This document shows positions 49,879 through 49,925 of a stretch of DNA of 49,925 nt, one piece after another; within the stretch, counting starts at the first letter, position 1; each line of letters begins with the position of its first letter. The stretch is from Candidatus Gastranaerophilales bacterium (GTDB taxonomy: Bacteria > Cyanobacteriota > Vampirovibrionia > Gastranaerophilales > Gastranaerophilaceae): NCBI GenBank assembly GCA_900768915.1, contig CAAGEQ010000029.1, positions 1 through 49,925 of the forward strand. The letters run 5' to 3'. The position numbers and the translations under genes are program-made. A model generated the notes under the pieces. It worked only from the letters and a program-made list of their open reading frames with translations. It did not search any database and was not told the origin of the DNA.

Positions 49879-49925
49879 CATTTCTTTCTTTTTAATTGCG
49901 AGGCAAAAGAAAGAAACGAACCAAA
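49879..49925 (+). repeat. Hairpin repeat, copy B (window edge)
   Basis: TTTCTTTCTTTT (49881-49892) pairs perfectly with AAAAGAAAGAAA (49905-49916) around a 12-nt loop, followed by CGAACCAAA up to the window edge. The layout (CATTTTCTT-type arm, loop, AAGAAA arm, then CGAAxCAAA) is the same as copy A at 291-320 on the opposite strand. Related C-rich/A-rich hairpins with an ACGAACCAAAG tail occur in many bacterial intergenic regions. Confidence 0.45.

Noticed and set aside
1..49925. CRISPR array, prophage, insertion sequence or transposase
   Set aside because: No regularly spaced repeats, no transposase, integrase or phage structural genes, and no IS-like terminal repeats flanking a gene were found.

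Overview
The window is AT-rich, densely coded bacterial chromosome from an organism with a Gram-negative envelope (Kdo synthesis genes kdsD/kdsC) and flagellar rod genes, and with no photosynthesis or phage genes. The mix of flagellar rod genes, a full type II fatty-acid cluster, POT peptide and Na/Pi transporters, glucan phosphorylase and many small lineage-restricted proteins fits a non-photosynthetic gut relative of cyanobacteria (Vampirovibrionia/'Melainabacteria', Gastranaerophilales). That placement is an inference from gene content and my memory of such genomes; no marker gene proves it.

Layout. 1-637: gene-free, with stem-rich elements, a repeat-family hairpin and a promoter. 638-2889: flagellar rod operon (two FlgF/FlgG-type proteins, flgB, flgC) with a strong terminator. 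3012-6831 (minus): a small unknown protein, the aroC-aroK-aroB operon, a secreted Tyr/Gln-rich peptide and a glutaredoxin. 6969-13545 (minus): unknown 81-aa protein, yceD, rpmF, plsX, fabH, fabD, fabG, acpP, fabF, which couples ribosome protein supply to phospholipid and fatty-acid synthesis. 13546-14165: gene-poor, with a candidate 41-aa membrane peptide. 14166-20000: a parvulin, rpsT, a duplicated-motif acidic protein, DAHP synthase, a SIMPL protein and clpC. 20116-20504: a decayed secreted-protein gene. 20671-29570: Na/Pi transporter, UvrD-like helicase, POT transporter, STAS-like protein, kdsD-kdsC and a DNA adenine methyltransferase.

29574-36667 (minus): an aminotransferase, nadB-nadC, a tyrosine phosphatase, glnA, a K+ channel, and a tRNA-Leu(GAG) preceded on the same predicted transcript by a tRNA-like four-way-junction structure. 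36931-47850: glgP, gap, a small protein with a long structured leader, a DUF475/TerC membrane protein with rlmN and dtd, a winged-helix-like protein, and the purA (minus)/alaS (plus) divergent pair. 48012-49706: a thioredoxin, a helical repeat protein and a coiled-coil protein of a type I associate with this lineage. The window ends in a hairpin repeat related to one at its start.

The observations most worth following are these. (1) None of the 50 main protein genes ends in TGA (by my reading 36 TAA, 14 TAG), while the decayed gene at 20116-20504 carries an in-frame TGA where Trp looks likely. (2) A structured RNA sits between a consensus promoter and tRNA-Leu and shares its 5' end. (3) The glucan phosphorylase has Ser where the PLP-binding Lys is expected. 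(4) Ribosomal protein L32 has a long charged tail. (5) A solitary DNA methyltransferase is embedded in the Kdo operon.
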